DNA of 24,690 nt, taken from the IMG/VR virus record IMGVR_UViG_3300042691_009253, positions 1 through 24,690 of that record, one strand, 5' to 3'. Position numbers and translations under genes: made by a program. Below, in pieces: positions 1-8,581 of the stretch (its first letter is position 1; each line of letters starts with the position of its first letter). The stretch comes from a virus. The notes under the pieces were generated by a model. It was not told the DNA's origin, ran no database searches, and saw nothing but the letters and a program-made list of their open reading frames with translations.

Positions 1-633
1 AGTCAATGAAAATGTCGCAAGCGTGGTGTTCCACGAGTTAGTCCCACCGCGAGTAAACTTTCGCAGATAGGTTGTCCAGGTTCCGCCACTTCCAAGATTC
101 TCTTTCACGACGAATGAAGTTCCAGCAGCGAATCCTGCACCGCCAATCTGGTCAACAATCGTTGAGCCAGCAGCAACAGGTGAAAGCGAGACGGTGGCAA
201 TCGCTGTTGTGTTTCCAATATCCCAAGTGTAGAGGGTACGATTTGATGCAGAATAGTTGTTGTGATTGCTAATGGTCATAAAAGTTGATCCGCCGCAACT
301 AACGCCGATGCTAGCCGCACCAGATCCAGTCGCATATGCGAAAGCAGCAGTGCCAGCAGATGCTGTTGAGAATGTCGCTGTTGCCGTGCTAAGCGAAAGC
401 GCGCCGCTGGACGCTACGGCGGCAAATGTGGCGCCACCAGATCCGTTCGCAGTCAGCACCTGACCATTGGTTGCGCCAGTTGATTTAAGCGCAGTGCCTT
501 CAATCCGCGCGCCAGCATCAGCTGCGCCAGTATGCGTGTGACCTGTGCTTGCATCAAGCACATCGCTGCGAAGATTGTTGTATTGAGAGGCAAGCGCGAC
601 GCTGCCTGCTGTTACGGTACCGCTATTAGGCAT
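1..633 (-). CDS. Tail fibre protein, 3' end cut by window edge
   Basis: An open frame of 211 codons runs from an ATG at 633 to the window edge with no stop. AGGAGG and GAGGG lie upstream of the start. The N-terminal part carries a QYNNLRSDVLDA segment followed by a GHTHTG motif, GARIEGTAL and GQVLTANGSGG. This pattern is common near the start of siphophage tail fibres, where His-rich turns precede beta-repeat shafts. The rest is rich in Gly, Ala, Ser and Thr, as expected for a fibrous beta structure. It follows the other tail tip genes, so a role in the distal tail or host recognition is likely. The receptor-binding end lies outside the window. Confidence 0.75.
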   Translation of the reverse strand, partial: MPNSGTVTAGSVALASQYNNLRSDVLDASTGHTHTGAADAGARIEGTALKSTGATNGQVLTANGSGGATFAAVASSGALSLSTATATFSTASAGTAAFAYATGSGAASIGVSCGGSTFMTISNHNNYSASNRTLYTWDIGNTTAIATVSLSPVAAGSTIVDQIGGAGFAAGTSFVVKENLGSGGTWTTYLRKFTRGGTNSWNTTLATFSLT

Positions 634-647
634 GTTCCCTCATCCTC

Positions 648-1577
648 CTAGGCTGTTGTAGTCAGCGCCCAGCTGACATTAAGAATTGAATTGGGTTCCT
701 TGTAGATACCGCTCCCAGCGGCATAGCCAGTGATTGCCAAAAGATTTCCAGATCCATCTTGTAAGCCAAGTACATAGAATGTTTCGCCGATTGCGTCAGC
801 GAGCTGCCAGGTTGCAGAAGCAGTAACTGTTCGCGTTGAGCGCGAACGGGTAACAGCCTTGCTGTCATAAACCGAAGGAACAGCTGTAGCTGCGCTCGTG
901 ACATCCAGGTTTCCGTTCACAACAAATGCGTTATCAATGTATGCAGTCGCAGTGCCAGCCGTGCCAGCAACCAGGCTCAATCCGATCCCAGACGCAGTGG
1001 TCCACGATGGTGCGCCTGCGCTGATTGCAAAGCTGCTAATCGGCACGCGACAGCGCGCCCATGTAGCGTCGGCGAAGGTAACTCCAGCCGATGTTTCTAG
1101 GTCAGAAAGCGTAATGCCGTAGTACGACGAGGCGTTACCCGCACTAAAAATGCGAAGCTGGCTAGAAGCCTTATCTACGCGCGTAACAGTGGTAAAGCGA
1201 AGCCATAGCTCAATTGACGATCCAGTTGGAACATTTGTAGACGCGATAGTGCTCGCGTCGTAGACATACTGTGTTCCGCTAGCAGGAGCTTCAATCTTAA
1301 ATGCGCCGACGCCCTGGCGGTAGATGCCAGAGTCAAGCGTCGCGGTTCCAGTAAACCCGCTGGTTGAGTCAAAGTCGTAGATGCGCGGACCACCGCTGCT
1401 AGTCTGAATGGTTGTAACCGTAAGCGTTCCAGCTTCTCCAGCTAGCGCCGCTGCGATTCGTTCAGCCCCAACCAGTGTGAATGTGTTGGTCTGCACCTGG
1501 TTAATGAGGCTACCGTCTGGACGCGTAAGCGCCGTTGTGACGATACCGCTTGGCTTCATGATCGTGTCTTTAAACAT
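648..1577 (-). CDS. Putative receptor-binding or minor tail protein with jelly-roll-like region
   Basis: Encodes about 309 residues, almost all predicted beta strand (many Thr, Ser, Gly, Ala). I place the start at ATG 1577, one base after the preceding stop. An ATG at 1598 in the same frame is possible but has no spaced ribosome site. Residues about 60-225 resemble a carbohydrate-binding, LamG-like sandwich: a YDFDSTSGF opening, paired aromatic strands such as SIELWLRF, and a closing TATAYIDNAFV strand. The C-terminal 80 residues form a second beta region ending in SWALTTTA. Its place between the tail hub and a fibre gene suggests a tail tip adhesin. The family assignment is inferred from composition and context only. 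Confidence 0.6.
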   Translation of the reverse strand: MFKDTIMKPSGIVTTALTRPDGSLINQVQTNTFTLVGAERIAAALAGEAGTLTVTTIQTSSGGPRIYDFDSTSGFTGTATLDSGIYRQGVGAFKIEAPASGTQYVYDASTIASTNVPTGSSIELWLRFTTVTRVDKASSQLRIFSAGNASSYYGITLSDLETSAGVTFADATWARCRVPISSFAISAGAPSWTTASGIGLSLVAGTAGTATAYIDNAFVVNGNLDVTSAATAVPSVYDSKAVTRSRSTRTVTASATWQLADAIGETFYVLGLQDGSGNLLAITGYAAGSGIYKEPNSILNVSWALTTTA

Positions 1578-1578
1578 A

Positions 1579-3369
1579 TTAACCCCAGACCTCCTCATCC
1601 CAATTATTCAAATCCCATGTAAGTGGCGCTTCAACTGTGAATGTAATTGTATCTGAAAGGGCACCTACTTCGTTACCAATCCTTGTGGGATCTGGCAGCG
1701 GTCCCCATAGCGTGGTGCCATCCCATGTCAAAGCTGCTTGACCTGGATCAACTGGAGACCAATACCACGGTCCCTCTGGCGCTGCGAGTGAAATTGTGTC
1801 GGTAAGCGGCGCAATCGTATCGCCAATAAGTACGGAAGTCGGACCAGGCAGAGACGGAAGACCGTCAATGCTGCATGTGTATCCAGCCTGGGCATTGAAC
1901 TTCCAGTTGATCGTGGCTACCTGTTGCAAGTAGGTAGCCTTCTTGACGCTATCTACAACCCCGAATACCTCTCCAGCCTTAATCGGAATGCCAGGAGCTG
2001 AAGGGATGGAGACGCGGACGCGACGAACGCTCCTGAAGTACAGAAGGTCCTGGGCGCGTTGATACGCAACATCAACCGATGGAAGGTACGGATCGGTGAT
2101 CGTCTGCTCAAGTATTTGCCCAAGCAGATCCTGACCATCGCCATCGTCAGCCTGAACTGCGTAGGGAGATGATAGGCGTGATGGCTTGCCGACCAGCGTG
2201 AATGTGCGGACATAGACGGGAACACTGTTCATGTTCCTGAATGTGATCTGCGCTCTATTGCCGTCACCGCTGGCAGTTCCGCCAAGCGTCAATGAGTAGT
2301 ACAGCTTTCCATCCAGCGTCAGTCGCGCAGCAGGAGTCCCAGCCTCCATGACGATATTGGTCCCGCCGCCAGCTGAATCCGTGTTCGCCGTAGCCGCCGA
2401 AGGATTGCCAGTTCCCCAGACCACTGGGCTGAACTGAACCCACCGTGTCTGGTCCTGAGCATTGAGCGAGACGGTTACCTGACCTGGTAAGTAATAGGTT
2501 CCAACAGATCCCGTCGCTGTCTGCGCGGCTGGAATCTTGATCGGCGTAGTAACTTGCCAGACGGTTTCATCCGATACAGAGTTGGCGCGATCTTCGTAGG
2601 CAAGCGTTACGCGGTTGATTGCGTCGGATGTATTGCGAAGAATTGAGATGTCAAATGGAAAAGAATCCTTATCAATTGTAAGGATCGGCGTTCGGTATTG
2701 ATTCTCTCGCGTCTCGTTATCCGTAAACACGAGCGTCCCGCCGCTATCAACATGCACGCGACCACCTTCAGCAATCGCGAGAAGCCCAAGCTCATCCGCC
2801 AGGCGCCCGCCAACAGCAGCTGCGAATTGCGCTGTACCAAACGCCGTTCCAGCAGTTGTATACTCAGCGGTTCCAAGACCAGCCTTCGTCGCAAGCGCCG
2901 CGAATACATTGGTAAGCGGCTCATTGATGGTCGGACCGTAGAAGGCTGGGATGTTGACGAAGCGGCTTGAGATGTCAGTCAGTCGCAGCGTCGCGGTGCG
3001 ACCCTGCTCAGATGGCTCTAGCTCGCGCACAACAAAGACGCCGATCTGCCTAAAGTTTTCCTGACCAGCGTAGTAGTAGCCCAGGGAAATCCGTGCGCGT
3101 ACATCAAGGAACGCGCCCTGAATGTACGGATAGATTGGAGAATCCTCATTCTCAGCCGTGAAGCGATTGTCCAGGTTGTCTAGGACAAAGTTAGCCTCAG
3201 ATGGCTGAAGCGACCCAGTGTCTGGGTTGATGCTCTCAATACCAGTGGCATCAATAACATAGCCAGTCTCGTCAATGAACTCTGAGCCGTTCCACGCGAT
3301 CTCAAGCTTTAACAGCGGGCGCTGTTGCTTGTCTGCAATGGCAGCAACAAGATTTGCGCTAAGCGTCAT
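1579..3369 (-). CDS. Large minor tail / baseplate hub protein
   Basis: A 596-residue protein starting at an ATG with AGGAGG seven bases upstream. It follows the tape measure and a 134-residue tail protein, the usual place for the siphophage tail tip hub. The N-terminal part (LLKLEIAWNG, FVLDNLDNRF, VRARISLGYY, IGVFVVRELEP) has the look of a beta-barrel hub domain. A central all-beta region (about 290-420) may be an inserted accessory domain. The C-terminal region is Pro/Trp rich (GPWYWSPVDPG) and ends in WDLNNWDEEVWG. No peptidase motif was found, so any cell-wall hydrolase function is not supported. Confidence 0.65.
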   Translation of the reverse strand: MTLSANLVAAIADKQQRPLLKLEIAWNGSEFIDETGYVIDATGIESINPDTGSLQPSEANFVLDNLDNRFTAENEDSPIYPYIQGAFLDVRARISLGYYYAGQENFRQIGVFVVRELEPSEQGRTATLRLTDISSRFVNIPAFYGPTINEPLTNVFAALATKAGLGTAEYTTAGTAFGTAQFAAAVGGRLADELGLLAIAEGGRVHVDSGGTLVFTDNETRENQYRTPILTIDKDSFPFDISILRNTSDAINRVTLAYEDRANSVSDETVWQVTTPIKIPAAQTATGSVGTYYLPGQVTVSLNAQDQTRWVQFSPVVWGTGNPSAATANTDSAGGGTNIVMEAGTPAARLTLDGKLYYSLTLGGTASGDGNRAQITFRNMNSVPVYVRTFTLVGKPSRLSSPYAVQADDGDGQDLLGQILEQTITDPYLPSVDVAYQRAQDLLYFRSVRRVRVSIPSAPGIPIKAGEVFGVVDSVKKATYLQQVATINWKFNAQAGYTCSIDGLPSLPGPTSVLIGDTIAPLTDTISLAAPEGPWYWSPVDPGQAALTWDGTTLWGPLPDPTRIGNEVGALSDTITFTVEAPLTWDLNNWDEEVWG

Positions 3370-3377
3370 GCTGCCTC

Positions 3378-3782
3378 CTAGCTAGTGCGCGCGTCAACCT
3401 CAACGAGCACAATCGTGAAGTCTGCTTTGGTCACATCTGGATAGACGGTACTCAGTTCGCTTATCTCTTCAATGCGTACAGGAACGGCTGTCTGCGCGTC
3501 CGTCCACGGACCGCCAGACCAGAGGAAATCAGAAGTAGTCTGCCCTGAGATATTCGCCCAGTAAAGATCAACCAGGGATTCCCAGACCGATACATTGGCG
3601 TATTCAAATGCCAGAACATATCGGTATCGGTAGCCAACAGACCAGCTTCGGATTGATCCATTGATGGTCATGCGGCTACCACCGACAGACTCCCACGCCA
3701 GGCGCGTCTGGTTAGATCGTGCTGGGTACGGAAGAATGATTGTTGAAGCGCCAGAGGCTAGCTGTGGCTGTGAAACGCTCAT
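3378..3782 (-). CDS. Small tail protein, possibly distal tail protein
   Basis: A 134-residue beta-rich protein. Its ATG overlaps the tape measure stop as ATGA, so translation is probably coupled. Features visible are TRLAWESVGG near the N-terminus, then SWSVGYRYRYVLAFEY, and a conserved-looking DFLWSGGPWTD segment. It lies directly after the tape measure and before the hub protein, the position of distal tail (Dit-like) proteins in siphophages. It is shorter than typical Dit proteins (about 200-300 residues), so it may instead be a tail tip connector of another family. Confidence 0.5.
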   Translation of the reverse strand: MSVSQPQLASGASTIILPYPARSNQTRLAWESVGGSRMTINGSIRSWSVGYRYRYVLAFEYANVSVWESLVDLYWANISGQTTSDFLWSGGPWTDAQTAVPVRIEEISELSTVYPDVTKADFTIVLVEVDARTS

Positions 3783-6295
3783 ACTCCCGCGCCCCTCCTA
3801 ACTACTGGCTGAACCGAATATCTACGGCGAGTCTCATCTTCCATGGCGGTAAAGATTCTGCGTGCGAACTCGCGGGCATCTGCTCCAGACCCAAGGAACG
3901 CGCCAGCCTGCACGGTGACATTGATGCCGCCGACGCCGCCTGGAATAATCTGTCCGCTCATGTTCGGAACGAAAAGCTCTGGACCATTCTCGCCAACGAG
4001 ATAGCGGTTAGAAGCCGTGACTGGACCGCCCATAGCGCGACCGCCAAACTGACCAGGCAGTGGAACTGCTGGAGTTCGTGCCGTGGCAGTTCCAGCGGTT
4101 CCGCCCGTACCGCTGCTGCCCTTACCTCCGCCGCTTAATGGGTAACCGCTGCCGCCGCCGCTGCTGCCGCCGCCGCCATATCCTGGACCGCCCGCTCCGC
4201 CTGCATTTCCCTTTGGAACAGCCGTCTGCTTCCCAGAAAGTTCACTGATTAGTGCGATGGCGGTACGAAGAATCCCGATTAGATTTTCAATTCCTTTGAT
4301 GATCGGACCGATGGTGATGTCATATACAAATTTGATGGCATTAAAGACATCGCCAATGACCTTAAATGCCTTCTTGACATCCTCAGCAATCTTCGTCCAA
4401 TCCTTCATGCTCTTGGCGAATTCGCTATTCTCAGAAGCAACTGGCTCAATGCCATTCTTATCAAGATCTTCATAAGTCTTGAGCTGGTCTTTAAGCTTTG
4501 CGATCTCAGCATCAATGCTAGCAATGACAGCATTGGAGGATGTCTTTGCGCCTGCTGCGCGCTGCTTCTGGCGCTCAAGTTCGCGCTCTTGCGCGGCGAT
4601 CTGCTTGGCTTCCTGCTGCGCCCTGATTGCATCCTGAACCTGAGCAAGCTGAATTTCAATCAACTGGATAGCCGTTGAATCACCCCTGGCGCGCGCGATT
4701 TCCAACTGCGAATAAAGATTATCCTGAATGTTTTGAAGTGCGGCAATGTTTTGATTGAAGTTGTAGTCTGCCTCTGCAAGTTTCCGAATCTCTTCGGAAG
4801 CTTTCTGGGCTGCTTCAATCTTGGCGCGCTGCTCAGCGATTGCAGCCTGACGCTTGACTTCAAGCTCAAATTCTACAACGCGCTTTCGCGCCTCTGCGAT
4901 AGCCTTATCAAGCCGAACTGCTTCCTCAGCCTGCTGCTCTAGTAGACGCTGCTCGCGGTTCGCGTAGTCAACGGCAATCTGGAACTGCCTGTCTGCATCT
5001 GCCTCAGCAGCAATGGCAAGATCGCGCTCGCCACGAAGCGCGTTAAGGTCCCTCTGATATTGCAGGCGCGCGTCAGCGGCAGCCTGCTCAGCCTCAGCAA
5101 TATTGTCCTGAAGTTCCTTGCGTCGCTGTTCAATCTGATACTGCTGCTCTGCTGCATCAAGACCAGCTAGCAGACCCTGGAACGCAGCCGAAGCCTGCTC
5201 CATCTGCGCCCGCGTCACATCGCGAAGTGCCGTCTGCTGCTCGCGCAGTTTTGCAATCTGCTTATTGATCTCGTTAGTAAGCCTGGAGTTCGCACCGCCA
5301 AGGCTGGATGCACCAGCCCCAGAACTCATGTACGCCGCACGCTGCTTCTGAAGCGCCTGAATTTGTGCAGCGATTCCAGCCTTTGTCGTATCAACGGCAG
5401 AGCCAGATGATCGGAGACTGTTGATAAACCCAGACATTGCATTCGTAGCGCCAAGAATGCCAGTAATAAATCCAGCAATTGCGCCAGCAACTTGCGAAAG
5501 CACTCTGATCAACCCTTCGCGATTCTCCATAACCCAGTTACGAATCGCGTTGACAATGTTGATGATTGACGGAAGGAGTTGATTTGCAAGGGCAATCTGA
5601 AGACCGTCTACGGTCATCCCAAGTAGGTTGAAGCTGCGATCTGCGTCTTCGGCAGCCCTGACCGTCTGGTCGGTTAGGACAAGTCCCATCTTCTCAAGCT
5701 CAGCAGCCGCGTTCGCAGCAGCCTCATCGGAAAGATTGAGATAGTCCATCATGGACAGCGCGCTTCGTCCGAACAGATCTACGGCTAGCGCAGTCTTCGC
5801 GGCGCCATCGCCCATCTTGCTCAACGCACTTCGCGTGTTATCCAGGATGCTTACAGTGTTAAGAAGATTCCCGCCACTGTCACGAATCTGAATACCAAGG
5901 GCATTGAACTTTGCTTCATTCGTGACGATCTCAGATGAGAGCGTTCGGAATGTGGTCGCAAGCCCATCGGTTGGAATGCCAAGAATCTTGAGCGTTCCAG
6001 CCAGGACAGAAGCCTGGGATGCGCTCGCGCCAGTGGCGTCGGAGATTGCGTCAATAGAGCGCGCGTATTCCAGCGCCTTCGGGACAGCCTGAGTGAATAG
6101 GTCCGTAACGCCACGAATGGCGTCAAATGCTACGCCAGCAACCCTCTGACCGATGCCCTGCCCGATACCCGTGAAAACATTGCCCAGCTGCTTCCCTGAA
6201 GCCTGGAGAAGATTGAACTGTTTCTTGACCTCACGAAAGGCTGGGTCAACAGCAGCTTTACCCTCAATGACAATGCCAACACGCTTATCAGCCAC
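3779..6295 (-). CDS. Tape measure protein
   Basis: An 838-residue protein that sets tail length and is probably ejected into the cell. It starts at GTG 6295 with TAGGAG five bases upstream. Residues about 60-250 match the TP901/PhageMin tail region (ARSIDAISDATGASASQ, DLFGRSALSMMDYL). A hydrophobic stretch at about 266-290 is followed by a long Ala/Glu/Gln coiled coil (about 305-620). A second hydrophobic stretch lies at about 655-690, and a Gly-rich linker at 698-735. The tail end has GGPVTASNRYLVGENGPE, very typical of tape measure C-termini. From its length a tail of roughly 120-130 nm would be expected (inference from the usual length per residue). Confidence 0.95.
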   Translation of the reverse strand: MADKRVGIVIEGKAAVDPAFREVKKQFNLLQASGKQLGNVFTGIGQGIGQRVAGVAFDAIRGVTDLFTQAVPKALEYARSIDAISDATGASASQASVLAGTLKILGIPTDGLATTFRTLSSEIVTNEAKFNALGIQIRDSGGNLLNTVSILDNTRSALSKMGDGAAKTALAVDLFGRSALSMMDYLNLSDEAAANAAAELEKMGLVLTDQTVRAAEDADRSFNLLGMTVDGLQIALANQLLPSIINIVNAIRNWVMENREGLIRVLSQVAGAIAGFITGILGATNAMSGFINSLRSSGSAVDTTKAGIAAQIQALQKQRAAYMSSGAGASSLGGANSRLTNEINKQIAKLREQQTALRDVTRAQMEQASAAFQGLLAGLDAAEQQYQIEQRRKELQDNIAEAEQAAADARLQYQRDLNALRGERDLAIAAEADADRQFQIAVDYANREQRLLEQQAEEAVRLDKAIAEARKRVVEFELEVKRQAAIAEQRAKIEAAQKASEEIRKLAEADYNFNQNIAALQNIQDNLYSQLEIARARGDSTAIQLIEIQLAQVQDAIRAQQEAKQIAAQERELERQKQRAAGAKTSSNAVIASIDAEIAKLKDQLKTYEDLDKNGIEPVASENSEFAKSMKDWTKIAEDVKKAFKVIGDVFNAIKFVYDITIGPIIKGIENLIGILRTAIALISELSGKQTAVPKGNAGGAGGPGYGGGGSSGGGSGYPLSGGGKGSSGTGGTAGTATARTPAVPLPGQFGGRAMGGPVTASNRYLVGENGPELFVPNMSGQIIPGGVGGINVTVQAGAFLGSGADAREFARRIFTAMEDETRRRYSVQPVVRRGAGV

Positions 6296-6769
6296 GCTTA
6301 CTCCTAGCCCTTGCCGCAGACGCCTGCGATTGTGATTCTACTTTTTGGAAGTAAAGACCGCGAATAATCCAGTCAGCATTTGGAGCAGCCTCTAGCTCCC
6401 ATGGAGCGATGTGCCATCTCTTGGCTAGCGCATCAAGCGCGTAGTCAAGCGGCACGGCAATCGGTTTTCCGTTACCTAGTCCAGCGGCTGCGAGACTTCG
6501 GCTGAGTTGCTGTCTAGTGCTTTTGGGAGGGCGGTCTCCGTCTGCTCCGCTGCCCATCCCTGGAGAAGTGCCAGCGCCGTCTTCACATCGCAGTTATCCA
6601 GGAAGTCATCTGACCCCTTACCGAACGGATGCTCAACAGCTGCGCCCGCGAGGATCTCAATAAGGCTAGCCTCATCAATCTCGCCGCGCTGAATAGAAAT
6701 AAACTGGCGCGCAGACATTGCCTTCATGACAAATTGCTGCTCGCCCACTTTGACCTTAAATGTTCGCAT
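6288..6769 (-). CDS. Tail assembly chaperone long form made by -1 frameshift (gpGT-like)
   Basis: The second frame (ending at 6288, 89 codons open from 6557) has no usable ribosome site of its own. It is in the -1 frame relative to the upstream chaperone, with CCCAAAA at the overlap. Slippage after K83 gives a fusion of about 160 residues: 83 from the first frame, then 77 from the second. The second part contains PLDYALDALAKRWHIAPWELE, cut here as PLDYALDALAKRW and HIAPWELE, and a basic Ala/Ser/Arg tail. Base 6521 is read twice. This is the lambda G/GT arrangement, where the long form binds the tape measure. The next gene is the tape measure. Confidence 0.85.
6476..6769 (-). CDS. Tail assembly chaperone, short form (gpG-like)
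   Basis: A 97-residue protein starting at ATG 6769 with AAGGAGG four bases upstream. The N-terminus is a short beta part (MRTFKVKVGEQQFVMK) followed by helices (SARQFISIQRGEIDEAS, VKTALALLQGWAAEQ). This is the common pattern of the first tail assembly chaperone, which is short and acidic and lies between the major tail protein and the tape measure. The product ends at a TAG shortly after the slippery site. It should be the abundant form, with a minority of ribosomes shifting to the long form. Identity rests mainly on position, size and frameshift. Confidence 0.85.
   Translation of the reverse strand: MRTFKVKVGEQQFVMKAMSARQFISIQRGEIDEASLIEILAGAAVEHPFGKGSDDFLDNCDVKTALALLQGWAAEQTETALPKALDSNSAEVSQPLD
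6521..6527 (-). promoter_or_regulatory. Programmed -1 ribosomal frameshift site CCCAAAA
   Basis: Read on the minus strand, the zero frame is C CCA AAA and the -1 frame is CCC AAA. This is an exact X XXY YYZ slippery heptamer, placed where the upstream chaperone frame overlaps the downstream frame by 82 bases. Phage chaperone genes use the same logic with related heptamers, such as GGGAAAG in lambda. Confidence 0.85.
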
Positions 6770-6790
6770 TTTGCCTCCTTACCTTGTTTT

Positions 6791-6859
6791 GTTACCAAAT
6801 AGCCCGTCTAGGATCAACCAGGAGACGCGTTTACGCGTCCCCTGGTCTCATAGTACCTG
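6791..6859 (+). repeat. 69-bp intergenic element, copy D (inverted relative to the other three)
   Basis: Shares GTTAC, AAA, AGCCCGTCTAGGATCAAC and GGAGACG with the complement of the copy at 18687-18755. TAGGATCAAC to TAGTACCTG spans 51 bp, exactly as in the other copies. It has its own perfect-looking hairpin at 6818-6845 (12-bp arms, TTTA loop, one mismatch). It sits in the gap between the major tail protein and the tail chaperone. There it could reduce read-through from the highly expressed tail tube gene. Confidence 0.8.
6818..6845 (-). terminator. Strong hairpin between major tail protein and tail chaperone
   Basis: Inverted repeat with arms 6818-6829 and 6834-6845, loop of four bases and a single mismatch at 6823/6840. 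It contains GACGCG/CGCGTC in the stem. On the minus strand it follows the major tail protein stop by about 20 bases and has no long T run, so a partial terminator or an RNA processing/stability hairpin are both possible. Confidence 0.5.
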
Positions 6860-6866
6860 AAACAGA

Positions 6867-7856
6867 TCAGCTGATCGTTGCCTGGTTATTCTTCACCTTA
6901 ATGCTGAACGGAACGGTTGTAGTCGTACCATCAACAAATGGGCGAAGCGTAATCTCTTGCGCGACCGAACCATCAACATCTGCCTGTGTGATCTCGTCAA
7001 TCACGCCGAAGAAGTCCATGGTCATTTCATAGTTTCCGCCGCCAAGTGCAGGACCAGTCGTAACGATTCGGACGCGGCGAAGAGCCTTGTCTTCCCATGC
7101 GTCCAGCTCGCTATCGTTCTGGAAGTGTCGCGTTAGCGTGAGCACAGCCTCAGTCTTCGCGGTGCGATCAAGCGCGGCGCCAACATAGGAGCCGTCAAGA
7201 CCGAAGCGCGTATTAAAGCCGTTCGTCAGCGCGAGCGATGCGACTGCAACATTGGTGTCAGCCGTCGTACCGATTGGGTTCGCGGTGCCGTCAATGTAGA
7301 CGGTTGTGTTCACGCCAACCGCGTGTCGCTCAACGGTGTCAGACGGGGTTGCGCTCAGCGCAGTTCCCTGGGTCATGCCCTTGAACGAGACGATGCCCGC
7401 CTCAAAGGTGACCACATCATCCTTAACCCAGTTGATCGTCAGCGTGTTGACCTTGTTTCCTGGAACGCGGAACGAAGCAGGAATGCCTGCGCCGCCGTCA
7501 GCCCACGAGTATTCCATTGAGAATGATCGCGTGGTGTCAGCCGTAGAAGCTGCATTGAAGGTCCACTCATATGGAGCAGCCGTGCCAGTGGCAGTAGCGG
7601 AGCCGACGCCCGCGCTCAGCCAGAAGACAGACTGATCAAATGCGAACGGACCAGTGATAGAAAATGCGTTCGTCTCAACGCCTTCATAAACGGCGCGTGA
7701 CTGGTTGTAGGTTCCGTCCAGGTAGTCTGGTCGGATAGATGCAATAGTGCGCTCGTGCGTGATCTCTGTCCCGTAGAGCTTGCGCGTTGCATTTGCGAAG
7801 GTTCCCGCCGTGCTCTCAAGCGCACCCTGAACCCTCTGAAGTACTCGTGTAGCCAT
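6867..7856 (-). CDS. Major tail (tube) protein
   Basis: A 329-residue protein starting at ATG 7856 with AAAGGAG eight bases upstream. It is largely beta: the tube domain signs include SITGPFAFDQSVFWLSAGV, then a long beta half ending in DVDGSVAQEITLRPFVDG. It lies between a small protein that follows the gp10-like gene and the tail chaperones, the fixed position of the tube protein in siphophages. It is a little longer than simple tube proteins, so an extra Ig-like or decorating domain may be folded in. The gap after it carries a strong hairpin, consistent with separate control of this abundant product. Confidence 0.85.
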   Translation of the reverse strand: MATRVLQRVQGALESTAGTFANATRKLYGTEITHERTIASIRPDYLDGTYNQSRAVYEGVETNAFSITGPFAFDQSVFWLSAGVGSATATGTAAPYEWTFNAASTADTTRSFSMEYSWADGGAGIPASFRVPGNKVNTLTINWVKDDVVTFEAGIVSFKGMTQGTALSATPSDTVERHAVGVNTTVYIDGTANPIGTTADTNVAVASLALTNGFNTRFGLDGSYVGAALDRTAKTEAVLTLTRHFQNDSELDAWEDKALRRVRIVTTGPALGGGNYEMTMDFFGVIDEITQADVDGSVAQEITLRPFVDGTTTTVPFSIKVKNNQATIS

Positions 7857-7860
7857 CTAG

Positions 7861-8061
7861 TTACTCCTTTTCTGGCAGCTGCTTTGCCGCCGTTGGTTCG
7901 GCTGGCTTGTCTTTTGCGAGCACGAAGGCGCCGCTAGCAACAAGCTGCTGCGCCTCATCCTCAGTTACTTCCGCGAGGCGCGCGGGAACGCCAGGGATAA
8001 ACCGTCCCTGTACGGGTTCAACCTTTACCAGCTTCGCTGCTGGCTTAAGCGTCTCAGCCAT
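7861..8061 (-). CDS. Small protein between gp10-like and major tail protein
   Basis: A 66-residue protein. I choose ATG 8061 because GGGAG lies five bases upstream and it falls after the preceding stop; an upstream ATG at 8097 overlaps the previous gene and has no such site. The middle has RFIPGVPARLAEVTEDEAQQL followed by a short helix VASGAFVLA and a Lys/Glu/Pro-rich tail. This resembles small phage proteins with a single alpha/beta unit found near head-tail joining genes. Its function is unknown. Confidence 0.65.
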   Translation of the reverse strand: MAETLKPAAKLVKVEPVQGRFIPGVPARLAEVTEDEAQQLVASGAFVLAKDKPAEPTAAKQLPEKE

Positions 8062-8071
8062 CTTTACTCCC

Positions 8072-8581
8072 TCACTTAATTGGCGGTGTTGAGTCAATGT
8101 ACTTCTGTAGCGCGTCTCCGACTACTGCCTCAATGGACCCCTGAGCACCGTCAAAGGCTGGTCCAATGAATGGCTTCGGCTGAGTGCGCCGTCCGCTGTC
8201 AACACCGTCATGGCTGACGATGCGGTGACCGAACTCAATAAGATGCCTGTGCGCGCCCCAGGCTACGACTCGCGTGAGATCCCGTGCGAATGATCGCTTG
8301 ATCGTTCGCGTGCGCGACATCGGACCAACCCAGTATCCGATCTCTGAATACCGTCTGCGAATCTTCTTATACCGAATGGACTTGTAGAGACCATCGGCTG
8401 GATGTCGTACCTGGATTCCCGCGTTGCGATAGTTCTGGCGGATTCGGTTAGCGGTGGCAGCAGCGACCTTGCGCGTGCCTTCCAGGACTACTTTGTCCAT
8501 CCGCTTCTGCCCCAGCTGCTCTTCAAGCTGGCGGACGAAATCCTCTGGCTTGATGCTGAGTCGGATAATCTCGTTAGCCAT
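8072..8581 (-). CDS. HK97 gp10-like head-tail / tail completion protein
   Basis: A 169-residue basic protein. Its ATG overlaps the upstream stop as TAATG. An N-terminal helix (FVRQLEEQLGQKRMDKVV) leads to the VLEGTRKVAAATANRIRQNY region typical of HK97 gp10-like proteins. A beta part follows (YSEIGYWVGP, RTIKRSFARD) and the protein ends with an acidic/hydrophobic helix. In this family the protein acts at the head-tail joint or as a tail completion factor. Gene order (connector, completion protein, this, tube protein) supports the call. Confidence 0.75.
   Translation of the reverse strand: MANEIIRLSIKPEDFVRQLEEQLGQKRMDKVVLEGTRKVAAATANRIRQNYRNAGIQVRHPADGLYKSIRYKKIRRRYSEIGYWVGPMSRTRTIKRSFARDLTRVVAWGAHRHLIEFGHRIVSHDGVDSGRRTQPKPFIGPAFDGAQGSIEAVVGDALQKYIDSTPPIK

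Noticed and set aside
6288-6557. Second chaperone frame as an independent gene from ATG 6557
   Set aside because: The AGGG upstream is too close to the ATG, while an exact -1 slippery heptamer lies at the overlap, so frameshift expression is the better explanation.
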